DNA of 64,000 nucleotides from Rhizobium giardinii bv. giardinii H152 (GTDB lineage Bacteria; Pseudomonadota; Alphaproteobacteria; Rhizobiales; Rhizobiaceae). The stretch is from NCBI RefSeq assembly GCF_000379605.1, contig NZ_KB902646.1, positions 1 to 64,000 on the forward strand, in the 5' to 3' direction. The translations under genes and the position numbers were made by a program. Positions 9,352 to 19,069 of the stretch are shown here, in pieces; the first letter of the stretch is position 1; the number at the start of each line of letters is the position of its first letter. Under the pieces are notes generated by a model. It made no database searches. It saw nothing but the letters and a program-made list of their open reading frames with translations, and was not told the origin of the DNA.

Positions 9352-10064
9352 CCCTTTTGGATATCAGAGATCTGTCAGTCTTTTACGGCAAGACGCAGGC
9401 ACTGTTCGACTGTTCGTTCTCAGTGGGCGAAGGCGAATTCGTCGCCCTGCTCGGCTCCAACGGTGCCGGCAAGACGACGCTACTGCGCGCGGTCTCAGGG
9501 CTCTTGCCGTTCAAGGGCTCGGTTTTCTATGCCGGCAAAGCGCTCGACAAGATCTCCGCCCAGACGCGCCTTGCCCTTGGTGTTGCGCACATACCGCAAG
9601 GGCGCGGCACGTTTACCGAGTTCACTGTGGAAGAAAACTTGTCGCTCGGCGCGACGATCGTGGCCAGCCGCTCCCAGGTGAGGGAAGACAAGGAACGCTG
9701 GTACGAGACGTTTCCAAGGCTGCGGGAACGGCGCAACCAACTCGCCGGAAACTTGAGTGGCGGTGAACAACAGATGCTCGCCGTGGCTCGCGCGCTGATG
9801 TCCAGGCCGAAACTGCTGATGTGCGATGAGCCATCTCTCGGATTGGCTCCGTCGATCACTCAGGAAATCCTGGCGATTTTCAAGTCCTTGAACAAGGAGA
9901 ACGGCATGACGTTGCTCGTGGTCGAACAGAATGTCGACATCACTCTTCAATACGCCGACAGGGCTTTTGTCATCGAGGCTGGCCAGATCGTCGCAAGCGG
10001 TACAGCAAGCGACCTGATCGGCAACGAAGACATCAAGAAATCATATCTGGGAGTCGCCGGATGA
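9348..10064 (+). CDS. Branched-chain-type ABC importer, ATP-binding protein (LivF family)
   Basis: 238 residues, starting at the ATG that overlaps the preceding stop; a longer in-frame extension to 9240 lies inside the upstream gene and is rejected. Walker A GSNGAGKTT, signature NLSGGEQQMLAVARALMSRPK, Walker B LLMCDEPSLGLAP and the H-loop region are all present. It pairs with the LivG-type subunit to make the ATPase dimer of the importer. The length and motifs are typical of LivF. Confidence 0.92.
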   Translation: MTLLDIRDLSVFYGKTQALFDCSFSVGEGEFVALLGSNGAGKTTLLRAVSGLLPFKGSVFYAGKALDKISAQTRLALGVAHIPQGRGTFTEFTVEENLSLGATIVASRSQVREDKERWYETFPRLRERRNQLAGNLSGGEQQMLAVARALMSRPKLLMCDEPSLGLAPSITQEILAIFKSLNKENGMTLLVVEQNVDITLQYADRAFVIEAGQIVASGTASDLIGNEDIKKSYLGVAG

Positions 10065-10942
10065 GCCTCTTCTTTCAGCTCGTCACCAGCGGCCTGGCCA
10101 CGGGCGCGATCTACGCGGCGCTCGCATTGGCGCTCGTCCTCATCTTCAGGGCGACCAACGTCGTCAACTTTGGCCAAGGCGAGATGGCGACATTCTCGGC
10201 CTATTGCACCTGGCAACTGATGCAGTGGGGCGTGCCGCTCTGGCTCGCCGTCCTCGCGAGCCTTGTGGGGGCATTCGCCATCGGAATCGTGACATTCCGG
10301 CTGATCATCCGACCCATGATGGATGCCCCCGTGGAAGCGACTGTCGTCATCACGCTGGGCATCCTCGTCCTATTCCAGGCCGCCTGCATGTGGATCTGGG
10401 GGGCGGAACAGCTCTCTTTCCCAAGCCTTTTTCCAGGCGGCGGCTTCGGCATCGGCGAGGTCCGCGTGCTTGCCTCCGCCGTCGGGACACTGGCGATCCT
10501 GCTGGCGATAGCGCTGGCGATGGGCTTCATCTTCCGCTTCACCAAGCTCGGACTGTCGATGCGCGCTGCCGCCTTCGATCGCACACGCAGCGTTCTCGTT
10601 GGCGTCGATGTCGAGCGGATGCTGATGCTCGGCTGGGGCTTCGCCTCCGTCATCGGGGCACTGGCCGCGATCCTCATCGCGCCACGCCTGTTCCTTAGCC
10701 CGACGATGATGACGCCGATCCTGTTCTATGCCCTCGCGGCGGCAACGCTCGGCGGCTGGGACAGCCCGCTCGGCGCCATCGTCGGTGGTCTCGCGGTCGG
10801 CGTCACCGAAAGTCTGGGGGCAAGCTACCTGCCGTTTGTCGGAGCCGACATGCGTATCGCAGTCCCGATCGCGCTGACGTTGATCATCCTGCTCGTGAAG
10901 CCCGTCGGCCTGTTCGGTTCCTATAAGGTGACAAAACTATGA
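10061..10942 (+). CDS. Branched-chain-type ABC importer, permease (LivH family)
   Basis: 293 residues, highly hydrophobic with about eight membrane segments. The N-terminal SGLATGAIYAALALALVLIFR and the following VVNFGQGEMATFSAY are classic LivH sequences, and LGGWDSPLGAIVGGLAVGVTE is the usual C-terminal coupling region. Start ATG overlaps the LivF stop and its own stop overlaps the next gene, so the operon is tightly coupled. It forms half of the inner-membrane channel. Confidence 0.92.
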   Translation: MSLFFQLVTSGLATGAIYAALALALVLIFRATNVVNFGQGEMATFSAYCTWQLMQWGVPLWLAVLASLVGAFAIGIVTFRLIIRPMMDAPVEATVVITLGILVLFQAACMWIWGAEQLSFPSLFPGGGFGIGEVRVLASAVGTLAILLAIALAMGFIFRFTKLGLSMRAAAFDRTRSVLVGVDVERMLMLGWGFASVIGALAAILIAPRLFLSPTMMTPILFYALAAATLGGWDSPLGAIVGGLAVGVTESLGASYLPFVGADMRIAVPIALTLIILLVKPVGLFGSYKVTKL

Positions 10943-11898
10943 GAGACCTTTCCCTCTCAACCGCGATCAAACTCAGTCTATTCGCAATCGTCGCGGCATC
11001 GATCTCGGTCTTTGCCCCGGCCTACGCCCTCCAGCAGGTGGCCATCGCCATCGCCTATGCCATCGCTATCCTCGGTCTGAACCTGTTGATGGGATATGCG
11101 GGGCAGATTTGCCTTGCCCAGGGAACGCTGTTCGGCGTCGGCGCCTATGTCACCGCGATCCTTAACGCCACCTACGGCGTCTCCCCGCTGGCTACGTTAC
11201 CGGTCGCGGCTGCGGTCTCGGCCGCAGTCGGGCTGCTGATCGGCCTGCCGGCGCTCAGACTGCAGGGTCTGCAGCTAGCCATCGTTACTTTCGGTATAGC
11301 GGCTGCCTTCCCGCAGTTGCTCCTAAAGCTGGGAAGCCTGACCGGCGGCGTATCCGGGCTTCCCGTCGACGCTCCCGAAACGCCGGGTTTCATGACGGAT
11401 GTTCCGGAGCTTTGGCTTTACCTCATCGCGCTCGCCTGCGCCGGCATCGGTGCATTGCTCGTCTCCCGAGTGCTGTTCGGCGACGCCGGCCGCGCTCTCA
11501 GGGCTCAGCGCGACAACCCTCAGATTGCCCAGGCGCTCGGCGTGAACCTGACGCGCACCCGTCTCTGGGCGTTCGCGACAAGCTCGGCACTCGCGGGACT
11601 GGGCGGCGGTGTGTTCGCAATCGTCAGCGGCTTCATCAGCCCTGAATCCTTCCTGGCGATCCTGTCGATCAACATCGTGATCGGCAGCATCGTCGGCGGC
11701 GTCACCAGCATGGCGGGCGCGTTCGTCGGCGGCCTGTTCATGGTGTTCGTTCCGAGCTGGGCATCCGACATCAATCTCAGCCTCGGCAACCTGATTTACG
11801 GCCTCGCGCTGATCCTCATCATGATGGTCGCACGCAACGGGATCACTGGCTTCATCGAAAAATGGATTTCGATGATTTTTCGCAGGGCGGCCGGCTGA
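10939..11898 (+). CDS. Branched-chain-type ABC importer, permease (LivM family)
   Basis: 319 residues with many membrane segments. LNLLMGYAGQICLAQGTLFGVGAY is the LivM hallmark, followed by SRVLFGDAGRALRAQRDNPQIAQALGV-type coupling helix residues and a C-terminal GSIVGGVTSMAGAFVGGL. It overlaps the LivH-type gene by four bases. With that protein it forms the transmembrane dimer of the importer. Confidence 0.92.
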   Translation: MRDLSLSTAIKLSLFAIVAASISVFAPAYALQQVAIAIAYAIAILGLNLLMGYAGQICLAQGTLFGVGAYVTAILNATYGVSPLATLPVAAAVSAAVGLLIGLPALRLQGLQLAIVTFGIAAAFPQLLLKLGSLTGGVSGLPVDAPETPGFMTDVPELWLYLIALACAGIGALLVSRVLFGDAGRALRAQRDNPQIAQALGVNLTRTRLWAFATSSALAGLGGGVFAIVSGFISPESFLAILSINIVIGSIVGGVTSMAGAFVGGLFMVFVPSWASDINLSLGNLIYGLALILIMMVARNGITGFIEKWISMIFRRAAG

Positions 11899-11929
11899 AA
11901 TGCCCGCCATCGACATGGGAGGAACTAAA

Positions 11930-13162
11930 ATGAGATTGGTCACTGTTCTAAGGGGATGCGCGATACAACTGGCCGCGGCCGCGTTGCTCGCAGCCTCCCA
12001 CGCCAGCGCAGCGGAACCGTCGCCGGGCATCACCGACGACACGATCAAGATTGGCGTGACGGGACCACTCACGGGTCCGGTCGCAGTCGTCGGTGGCGTC
12101 GCCGAGGGCATCAGGGCGCGTGTCGAACAAGCCAACGGCGAAGGGGGCGTCAAGATGGGTGACGGCAAGACCCGCAAGATCGAACTTGTCATCGAGGACG
12201 ACGGCCTTGATCCGCAGCGCACGCTGGCCAATGTCCGGAAAATGGTGGAGAAGGACAAGGTCTTCGCGCTGGTCGGCACAGCCGCCACACCGAACAATCT
12301 CGCGATCGGACGTTACATTAGCCAGAAGAAGGTTCCGAACGTCTTCATGTATTCCGGGGTTGTGGCCCTGAACGCTCCGGAGTGGGAGGTTGGCTTCGTG
12401 CCGTCATTCTCGACGGAGGCGGACGCGTTCGCCGAATATCTCAAAATCAATAGACCTGACGCCAGGGTGGCCTTCCTGTATCTGAACACGGAAACGGGCC
12501 AGACCTTCATGACGGCCTTCGACGGCGCGATCGAAGGTACGGCAATCAGGGTGCTCGAACGTCAACCTGTGACATCACAGGACCCTACTGTGGAGACCCA
12601 GCTCAATACGCTGAAGGCTTCAGGCGCCGACACCTTGGTCATCATCGCCGCGCCCCGCCAGGGCGGCGAGGCTATCCGCTTCCAATCCGAAAGCGGCTGG
12701 AAGCCGTTGACCTTGGTGACCAATCTCTCTTCGGCATATCCGGTGCTGCAATCCGTCGGACTGGAAAACGCCAAAGGCATCATCACCTCGGATTTCCTGA
12801 AGCCGATCGTCAGCGACCAGAAGTCCGGTGATGAGGGTGTCGATCGCTATCTCGATGCCATCAAGTCGGCGAATGTAAACTTCGTCTTCGCCAATACGAT
12901 CGGCCAAACCGGCTACGCGATCGGCGACGCACTCATTCAGTCTCTTGAAAAGCTCAAGCAGCCGACTCGCGAGGAACTGATGAAAGTCGTCCACAACATG
13001 GACGGCTGGAAAAACCCGCTGTTCTTCGACGGCATCAGCATGAACACCAAGGAAGGATCTGACATCTATCCGGTCGAAGCCCTTCAGCTTTACCAGTTCG
13101 ACGGCCAGAAATACATTCCAATAGGCGGCGTTTTGGAATTTGAAGGAACGACACACGAGTAA
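11930..13162 (+). CDS. Periplasmic substrate-binding protein of the branched-chain-type importer
   Basis: 410 residues from the ATG at 11930, chosen over one at 11900 because a GGGAGGA site lies directly before it and the signal peptide (positively charged start, hydrophobic core, SHASAAEP cleavage region) begins there. The mature part starts ITDDTIKIGVTGPLTGP, typical of Peripla_BP_6 leucine/aromatic-binding proteins. It closes the operon 31 bases after the LivM-type permease. The ligand is not evident; related proteins bind aromatic acids as well as amino acids, and the neighbouring catabolic operon favours an aromatic compound. Confidence 0.9.
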   Translation: MRLVTVLRGCAIQLAAAALLAASHASAAEPSPGITDDTIKIGVTGPLTGPVAVVGGVAEGIRARVEQANGEGGVKMGDGKTRKIELVIEDDGLDPQRTLANVRKMVEKDKVFALVGTAATPNNLAIGRYISQKKVPNVFMYSGVVALNAPEWEVGFVPSFSTEADAFAEYLKINRPDARVAFLYLNTETGQTFMTAFDGAIEGTAIRVLERQPVTSQDPTVETQLNTLKASGADTLVIIAAPRQGGEAIRFQSESGWKPLTLVTNLSSAYPVLQSVGLENAKGIITSDFLKPIVSDQKSGDEGVDRYLDAIKSANVNFVFANTIGQTGYAIGDALIQSLEKLKQPTREELMKVVHNMDGWKNPLFFDGISMNTKEGSDIYPVEALQLYQFDGQKYIPIGGVLEFEGTTHE

Positions 13163-13449
13163 ACTACGAACTTCGCTAAGGGTGCCGTTTAACCTCGGCG
13201 CCCTCTCTTTTCGCGATGATAAGCGAGGGGGGCACGCCGGCTGCGACGTGCCGAGAATCGTGGAAGCGCCAGCGTGAACGGCGTTCTCGAGCCGAATGAA
13301 CTGTGCACGCGACATTCCTGATCCAGCTACCAGGCCCAACATTCTCACCGACCCGGTATGGTCTTTTCGAGCCAGTCCTTTCCGTTGAATCGGCCCGGAG
13401 CAGTTCACCGTCCAGTATTCTGCATTGCTCATCGGATCTGTTCGGGAGC

Positions 13450-13916
13450 CAGTACGCCCTGACTAGAGAAACCGGGGATCGGACGAATACACGGGGAAGC
13501 CCTCTCCTATGCCTTCTTCGGGCGCGTCGGCGGAAAACCTGCGGTTCCTCGATTACCTGATCTACGAGCCTGGCCGCACGGTGGTTCTCTTCCGTGAAGG
13601 CGTGCACTTCCTTGTCCCGGCTCCCGAACGGTATGCCGTCAATAAGCTCAGCCTGTCCTTTCGAAGGCTCACGGACATGCTAGGACGCATGAAGGCGGTC
13701 AAAGACCTATTCCCGGCCGCCTTGGTCTTCGAAGCCCTCGTTGAGACGCGCCATGGCGACGAGCTGGTCGATGCTTGGGAGGAAGCATGGGAACGAGAGG
13801 GTGCGTGGAAAGAGGGCATAGCCAGCGGCCTATCGAAACTGCCCAAGAACGGGGTAAAAGCTCTCGAAAAGCTTCTCGGCCCCGAGGTGGTGGAACGCCT
13901 GCTGAAAAAGTCGTGA
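13450..13916 (+). pseudogene. Remnant of a GSU2403-type nucleotidyltransferase
   Basis: The frame around 13509-13916 encodes RFLDYLIYEPGRTVVL, then FLVPAPERYAVNKLSL and FEALVETRHGDELVDAWEEAWE, matching the C-terminal half of the large GSU2403-like nucleotidyltransferase-fold proteins (usually over 300 residues). Family-like text continues upstream of the ATG to an in-frame stop at 13464. In another frame, YALTRETGDR at about 13452-13481 looks like the preceding segment, so a frameshift is likely. The catalytic N-terminal domain is missing. This is a decayed gene, not a short functional one. Confidence 0.6.
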
Positions 13917-14373
13917 CCTCCGCCACTGGTTGAGGTTTGAAGCGCTGCGCTTGAACCATAAAAGTCGTTTTGTTAGCGCTCATTAGCTGCGGTTGAAGAG
14001 GTCCGCGAAGTCGGAAGCTGTGTTCGCCTTTTGCCGATTACGGATATACTGTCTGACGACCTGCACACAGTAGTCCGTCGTCGAGACCAAATAGGCACAT
14101 CTGGCATCAAATGACCTTCTTCGATCTGGCAGCCTTTATGTCGAGCCAAGCCGACGTAAGAGTTCACCCGACGGAAGGTGTCAATCTCGCACGAGCGCGC
14201 TAGCGCAGCTCCCCTCGCGCCTTTCGTTGTGCCGAAAAGAGCGCGGAATCTGAAGATAATTGATTGCACATCCAAGTGGTACAAGGCTCCGGGCAAGCTG
14301 TGGAACAGCTCTCATACTTGTCAGACAGGTTGTTTTGTGTTTTCGTTATCCGGGGTAGAATGAGGCAACGGTT
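13917..14373. other. 457-base stretch without a recognised gene
   Basis: No family-like frame, hairpin terminator or RNA gene is seen. Short open frames on both strands lack ribosome sites and look like chance. The last part presumably carries the promoter of the SGNH hydrolase gene, but no convincing -35/-10 pair could be picked. Confidence 0.4.
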
Positions 14374-15009
14374 TTGAAGCAGATTCTGGCATTTGGCGAC
14401 AGTTTGACATGGGGCGCGGATCCGGCGACGGGCGAGAGACATCCGATCGAGCAGCGTTGGCCGACATCTCTCGAAAAAGAACTGAATGGCATAGCGCATG
14501 TTATTCCAGAAGGCTTGGGGGGCCGGACAACCTGTTTCGACGATCATGCAGCGCCCAACGAGCGTAACGCAGTCAAGGCGCTGCCAATGCTTCTGGGCAG
14601 TCACTATCCCCTTGATCTGGTTATTATTATGCTCGGGACAAACGATCTGAAGCCCCAGCTGTGCGGCTACGCCAACGGTGCGCAGGGCGGAATGCGCCGT
14701 CTTATCCAGCAGGTCCAGCTCTATCCGTGGAAGACCGGCGTTCAGGTGCCAAAAGTCCTGATCGTTGCGCCGCCATCCTGCCGCCTTACCCGCGACAATC
14801 AGCCCCCGGCGCAAAACCGCTCCATCGCGGAGTCGCAGAAATTGTCTTCACTTTATGCAGCGTTGGCAAGCGAATTGGGTACGGGCTATTTCGATGCAGG
14901 AACGGTTGCCGAAGCGTCGGCCGAGGATGGCGTACATCTCAGCGCCGATACGACCAGAACATTGGGAATTGCACTCGCAAACCCCGTGCGAGAACTGCTC
15001 GCGATCTAA
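14374..15009 (+). CDS. SGNH/GDSL-family hydrolase (arylesterase type)
   Basis: 211 residues from a TTG at 14374 with a GAGG site upstream. The four SGNH blocks are present: FGDSLTWG (nucleophile Ser), GLGGRTT (Gly), LGTND (Asn) and DGVHL (Asp-His). Members of this arylesterase-like group cleave acyl esters. No export signal is visible, so it is probably cytoplasmic. It lies 90 bases before a peptide-type ABC binding protein and may deacylate the compound brought in by that importer, which is inference from position. Confidence 0.85.
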   Translation: MKQILAFGDSLTWGADPATGERHPIEQRWPTSLEKELNGIAHVIPEGLGGRTTCFDDHAAPNERNAVKALPMLLGSHYPLDLVIIMLGTNDLKPQLCGYANGAQGGMRRLIQQVQLYPWKTGVQVPKVLIVAPPSCRLTRDNQPPAQNRSIAESQKLSSLYAALASELGTGYFDAGTVAEASAEDGVHLSADTTRTLGIALANPVRELLAI

Positions 15010-15021
15010 CTTGTCCTACAA

Positions 15022-15051
15022 TTGACAGATGCCTATCATATATGCTTAGAT
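15022..15051 (+). promoter_or_regulatory. Candidate promoter of the binding-protein gene
   Basis: TTGACA at 15022-15027 is followed 18 bases on by TTAGAT. The AT-rich CATATATGCTTAGA inside it resembles the ACATATGCTAAG sequence in the promoter at 17865, so both may carry a shared operator, perhaps for the GntR regulator encoded at 17118. Confidence 0.4.
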
Positions 15052-15099
15052 TTATCTAACCGAGCGCTGTGGAGGTGAACGGGTTATCTGGGAGGTATC

Positions 15100-16710
15100 A
15101 TGAACAAGTTTCTTTCGACCGTTGCGACCGTCGCCCTTGGCGTTGGCATCTTTAGCATTCAACCGCTGCCGTCTCATGCCGAGACACCGGCTAATCAACT
15201 CGTCGTCGCGATGTCGATGGCCAACATTCTTACACTCGATCCTGCGGGCATCACCGGCCGCGATGCGGTGCTTGTGCTTTCGAGTGTCTACGACAGTCTT
15301 CTCGTTGCCGACCCGGCCGACCGGACAAAGTTCATCCCGCGCCTTGCCGAGAGTTGGGAAGTGTCGCCCGATGGCACGTCGATCACGTTCAAGCTGCGCC
15401 CCGACGTGAACTTCGCATCCGGAAACAAGTTGACCGCCGAGGACGTGGCTTATTCGTTCAAGCGCCTGATGACGCTCAACCTCGCGCAGGCCTCGTTTCT
15501 GAAGACGCGCGGCTTCAGTGCCGATAATGCAGATGCCTCTTTCGAGGTCGTGGACGAACAGACGTTCAAGCTTAACCTCCCCAAGGCCGATGATCCGAAT
15601 TTCGTAATGATGACGATCTCGCAGGCGGGCCCAGGTTCGATAGTCGACAGTGCGCTCGTTAAGCAGAACGAGAAGGATGGCGATTGGGGCGCGGCTTGGC
15701 TGAAGACCAACTCGGCGGGTTCCGGCGCCTATAATCTGCGCGAATGGCGCTCAAACGAATACGTCCTGCTGGATCGCAACGATGAGTACTGGGGCGAAGC
15801 GCCCGCGATGCGCCGGGTCATGATCCGCCATCTGCCCGAATCGCAGTCCCAGCGTCTCCAGCTGGAGCGCGGAGACATCGACGTGGCCTACGCACTGCTT
15901 GCAGCCGATCTGCAGGCGCTTGAGACGACAAAGGACGTGAAGGTCGAAACGACCCCGGGCGCCGGCTTCTATTACCTCGCGGCGTCGATGAAGGACGAGC
16001 GTTTTGCCAACAACAAGGTACGCGAGGCGCTCCGCTATCTCATCGATTACGAAGGCATCAACAAGTCGATCATGCCCTACTACGGTGTATCGCATCAACG
16101 TCCGTTGAGCACCGGCGTCATGGGCCTGTTGCCCGATCCGGGATACAAGCTCGACGTTCCCCGCGCCAAGAAGCTGCTGGAGGAGGCAGGTTATAAGGAT
16201 GGGATGACTGTAACGTTGCGCGCGCTGTCGGATCCACCCTTCATCACGATCGCAACCGCGATCCAGGCCACGCTTGCGCAGGCGGGGATCAAAGCACAGG
16301 TTATCACTGGCTCCGGCGACCAGATTTACGGCGCGATGCGTGAGAGAAAGTTTGAGCTGATCGTCGGTCGAGGCGGCGGCGGGCAGCACCTGCATCCTGA
16401 TTCCAACCTGCGCGCCATCGCGTATAATCCCGACAATTCCGACGAGGCGGGCCTTGCGAACTATCAGGCTTGGCGGACGAGCTTCTTCGACGAAAAGCTC
16501 AACGCTCTCATCATCGATGCGCTGCTTGAAAAGGACAAGCAAAAGCAGATCAAGGACTATGAGAACATTCAGGTATACTATGAAAAGATGATCCCGGCCA
16601 TCCAGCCTTTCTCTGAAGTGGTCGATACTGCGGCTTTCCGTGCCGACGTCAAAGGACTGATTGTCAACCCTTGGATCACGCGCTTCGAGACGGTGACCAA
16701 AGACAGATAA
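15100..16710 (+). CDS. Peptide-type (family 5) ABC importer substrate-binding protein
   Basis: 536 residues with a clear signal peptide (MNKFLSTVATVALGVGIF then PSHAETP). The SBP_bac_5 pattern is visible: LVVAMSMANILTLDPA at the start of the mature protein, FIPRLAESWEVSPDGTSITFKL, and KLTAEDVAYSFKR. Relatives bind dipeptides, oligopeptides, nickel, opines or oligosaccharides. The cognate permeases and ATPases lie 4 kb downstream at 20715-24295, behind acid-sugar enzymes, so a sugar-acid conjugate is a more likely ligand than a peptide. It is transcribed alone and ends at a strong terminator. Confidence 0.9.
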   Translation: MNKFLSTVATVALGVGIFSIQPLPSHAETPANQLVVAMSMANILTLDPAGITGRDAVLVLSSVYDSLLVADPADRTKFIPRLAESWEVSPDGTSITFKLRPDVNFASGNKLTAEDVAYSFKRLMTLNLAQASFLKTRGFSADNADASFEVVDEQTFKLNLPKADDPNFVMMTISQAGPGSIVDSALVKQNEKDGDWGAAWLKTNSAGSGAYNLREWRSNEYVLLDRNDEYWGEAPAMRRVMIRHLPESQSQRLQLERGDIDVAYALLAADLQALETTKDVKVETTPGAGFYYLAASMKDERFANNKVREALRYLIDYEGINKSIMPYYGVSHQRPLSTGVMGLLPDPGYKLDVPRAKKLLEEAGYKDGMTVTLRALSDPPFITIATAIQATLAQAGIKAQVITGSGDQIYGAMRERKFELIVGRGGGGQHLHPDSNLRAIAYNPDNSDEAGLANYQAWRTSFFDEKLNALIIDALLEKDKQKQIKDYENIQVYYEKMIPAIQPFSEVVDTAAFRADVKGLIVNPWITRFETVTKDR

Positions 16711-16744
16711 GAAAAAGGCGGGCTTCGAAACCCGCCTTTTCTCT
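16711..16744 (+). terminator. Rho-independent terminator
   Basis: Directly after the stop codon, AAAAGGCGGG and CCCGCCTTTT form a perfect stem around an 8-base loop, running into T-rich sequence. It ends the binding-protein transcript. Confidence 0.9.
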
Positions 16745-17117
16745 TTGTTTCATGACGGTGCGGGATCCTCATCCGGCATTTTTTTGCAAATCGGCCGGGA
16801 TGTTCCGATAGCTGAACGGCCGCAGGAACCGGCGAATGGACATGGTTCCGACTGGTCGCACCGAAGTTGGTCGAAGCCGGATAAGGCCCACCATGCACCG
16901 TCAAATCGACAACTTCCACCCCAGTCCGAAAGCCGCTTGCCCTACCTGCTGAGCCCGTAGTCGTGCCACACAAAAAGCTCCCATGCCTGCTCTGTCGGAT
17001 TTCGAACATATCATACATGTTGCTAAATTATGGTCAATCTGCATGCTTTGACGCGGGAACTTGACTTATGACGCGCCCGCGCGTTGTCTAATCTGGTTGG
17101 AAAATAGAAAGACGCCC

Positions 17118-17855
17118 GTGACAGTGCAACTCGACGACAAAACCTCTCGCCCGTCAGGCAATCTCGTGCTGCGAGTAAGTAAAATCCTCCGCCAGTCGAT
17201 TCAGTCTGGAGAATTCAAGCCCGGCGAAAGACTGCCCAGCGAAGCGAAGCTCACGCAGGAATATGGTGTCAGCCGCACTGTGGTGCGCGAAGCCATCGCA
17301 GCGCTCCGCTCAGACGGATTGGTGGAAGCCAGGCAGGGCGCAGGTGTTTTCGTGTTGGATGCGCCGCAGCCGGAAATCATGCCTTTTCAGAACCTTAACT
17401 ATGAACGCATCTCGTCGGTCATCGAACTTCTGGAACTGAGAACCGGGGTGGAAGTCGAAGCCGCAGGCCTGGCTGCCCTACGCCACTCGCCGCAGCAGGA
17501 AGAAAAGATCATCGACTGTCATCAGCAGATCCTGGCGTGCCTTGAACGGGGAGAGCCCACCACCGCTGCGGATTTCGCGCTGCATCTGGCCATTGCTGAT
17601 GCAGCCAACAATCCACGTTTCCGGGAGTTTCTATCGATGATCGGCAGCGGCGTCATTCCGCGCGCTGCCCTGCAGACCGGACAGGATGCGAGTTCTGGCG
17701 ATTACATAGCCAAGCTGCACGAAGAACATGGCGCCATTATCGACGCCATCTCGAACGGCGATGAAGATGGTGCGCGCGAAGCTATGCGCCGGCATCTGAA
17801 GGGAAGTCAGGCCCGCTATCGTGCGATTTTACGGCGTTCGCAGCAAAACATATAA
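17118..17855 (+). CDS. GntR-family regulator, FadR/FCD subgroup
   Basis: 245 residues from GTG 17118. A longer frame opens with TTG at 17061, but its extra residues are not family-like; a GTG at 17124 is also possible. The winged helix reads GEFKPGERLPSEAKLTQEYGVSRTVVREAIAALRSDGLVEARQGAGVFV. A FCD ligand domain follows, with the metal/ligand residues D-x3-H in DFALHLAIADAANN and later histidines. Such proteins sense sugar acids or other carboxylates and usually repress the neighbouring catabolic operon. It lies just upstream of the KdgD gene and in the same direction. Confidence 0.88.
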   Translation: MTVQLDDKTSRPSGNLVLRVSKILRQSIQSGEFKPGERLPSEAKLTQEYGVSRTVVREAIAALRSDGLVEARQGAGVFVLDAPQPEIMPFQNLNYERISSVIELLELRTGVEVEAAGLAALRHSPQQEEKIIDCHQQILACLERGEPTTAADFALHLAIADAANNPRFREFLSMIGSGVIPRAALQTGQDASSGDYIAKLHEEHGAIIDAISNGDEDGAREAMRRHLKGSQARYRAILRRSQQNI

Positions 17856-17864
17856 TACAACTTG

Positions 17865-18842
<978 letters not shown>

Positions 18843-18843
<1 letters not shown>

Positions 18844-19037
18844 TGGAAATTTCTGACGCCGATCAACATCGCCGGTTCATGCAATGGATCGGCATCGAGC
18901 GTGTCGTCATCACGCAGCGGAACGCAAATCGGTTCGACAATCGCAATCTCGTCGCCTGCCTCAAGAAGTTGGGCGAGGTTGCGAAGGGCATTGCGGTCAT
19001 CAAGGCGGATGAACTGTTTGGTTTTCCCGCCTTGTAA
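18843..19037 (+). pseudogene. N-terminal-region fragment of an amidohydrolase (PDC hydrolase/galactarolactone isomerase type)
   Basis: Starting at an ATG overlapping the kdgD stop, 64 codons encode IGIERVVITQRNANRFDNRN and then CLKKLGEVAKGIAVI, which match the region after the first metal motif in LigI/galactarolactone isomerase-like amidohydrolases. The metal-binding N-terminus and all of the barrel after this segment are missing. The remainder of a ~280-residue gene seems to have been deleted on both sides, leaving the operon spacing tidy. It is a remnant, or at most a tiny non-catalytic peptide. Confidence 0.6.
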
Positions 19038-19069
19038 TCTGCCGGTGCCTCAACACGAAAGACGATACG

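Noticed and set aside
11323-12297. Minus-strand open frame of 324 codons
   Set aside because: It is antisense to the LivM permease and binding-protein genes, whose families are certain; its own sequence is low-complexity His/Asp/Arg-rich.
17061-17117. TTG start for the GntR regulator
   Set aside because: The added residues are unlike the family and the TTGACT there looks more like promoter sequence; GTG 17118 is preferred.
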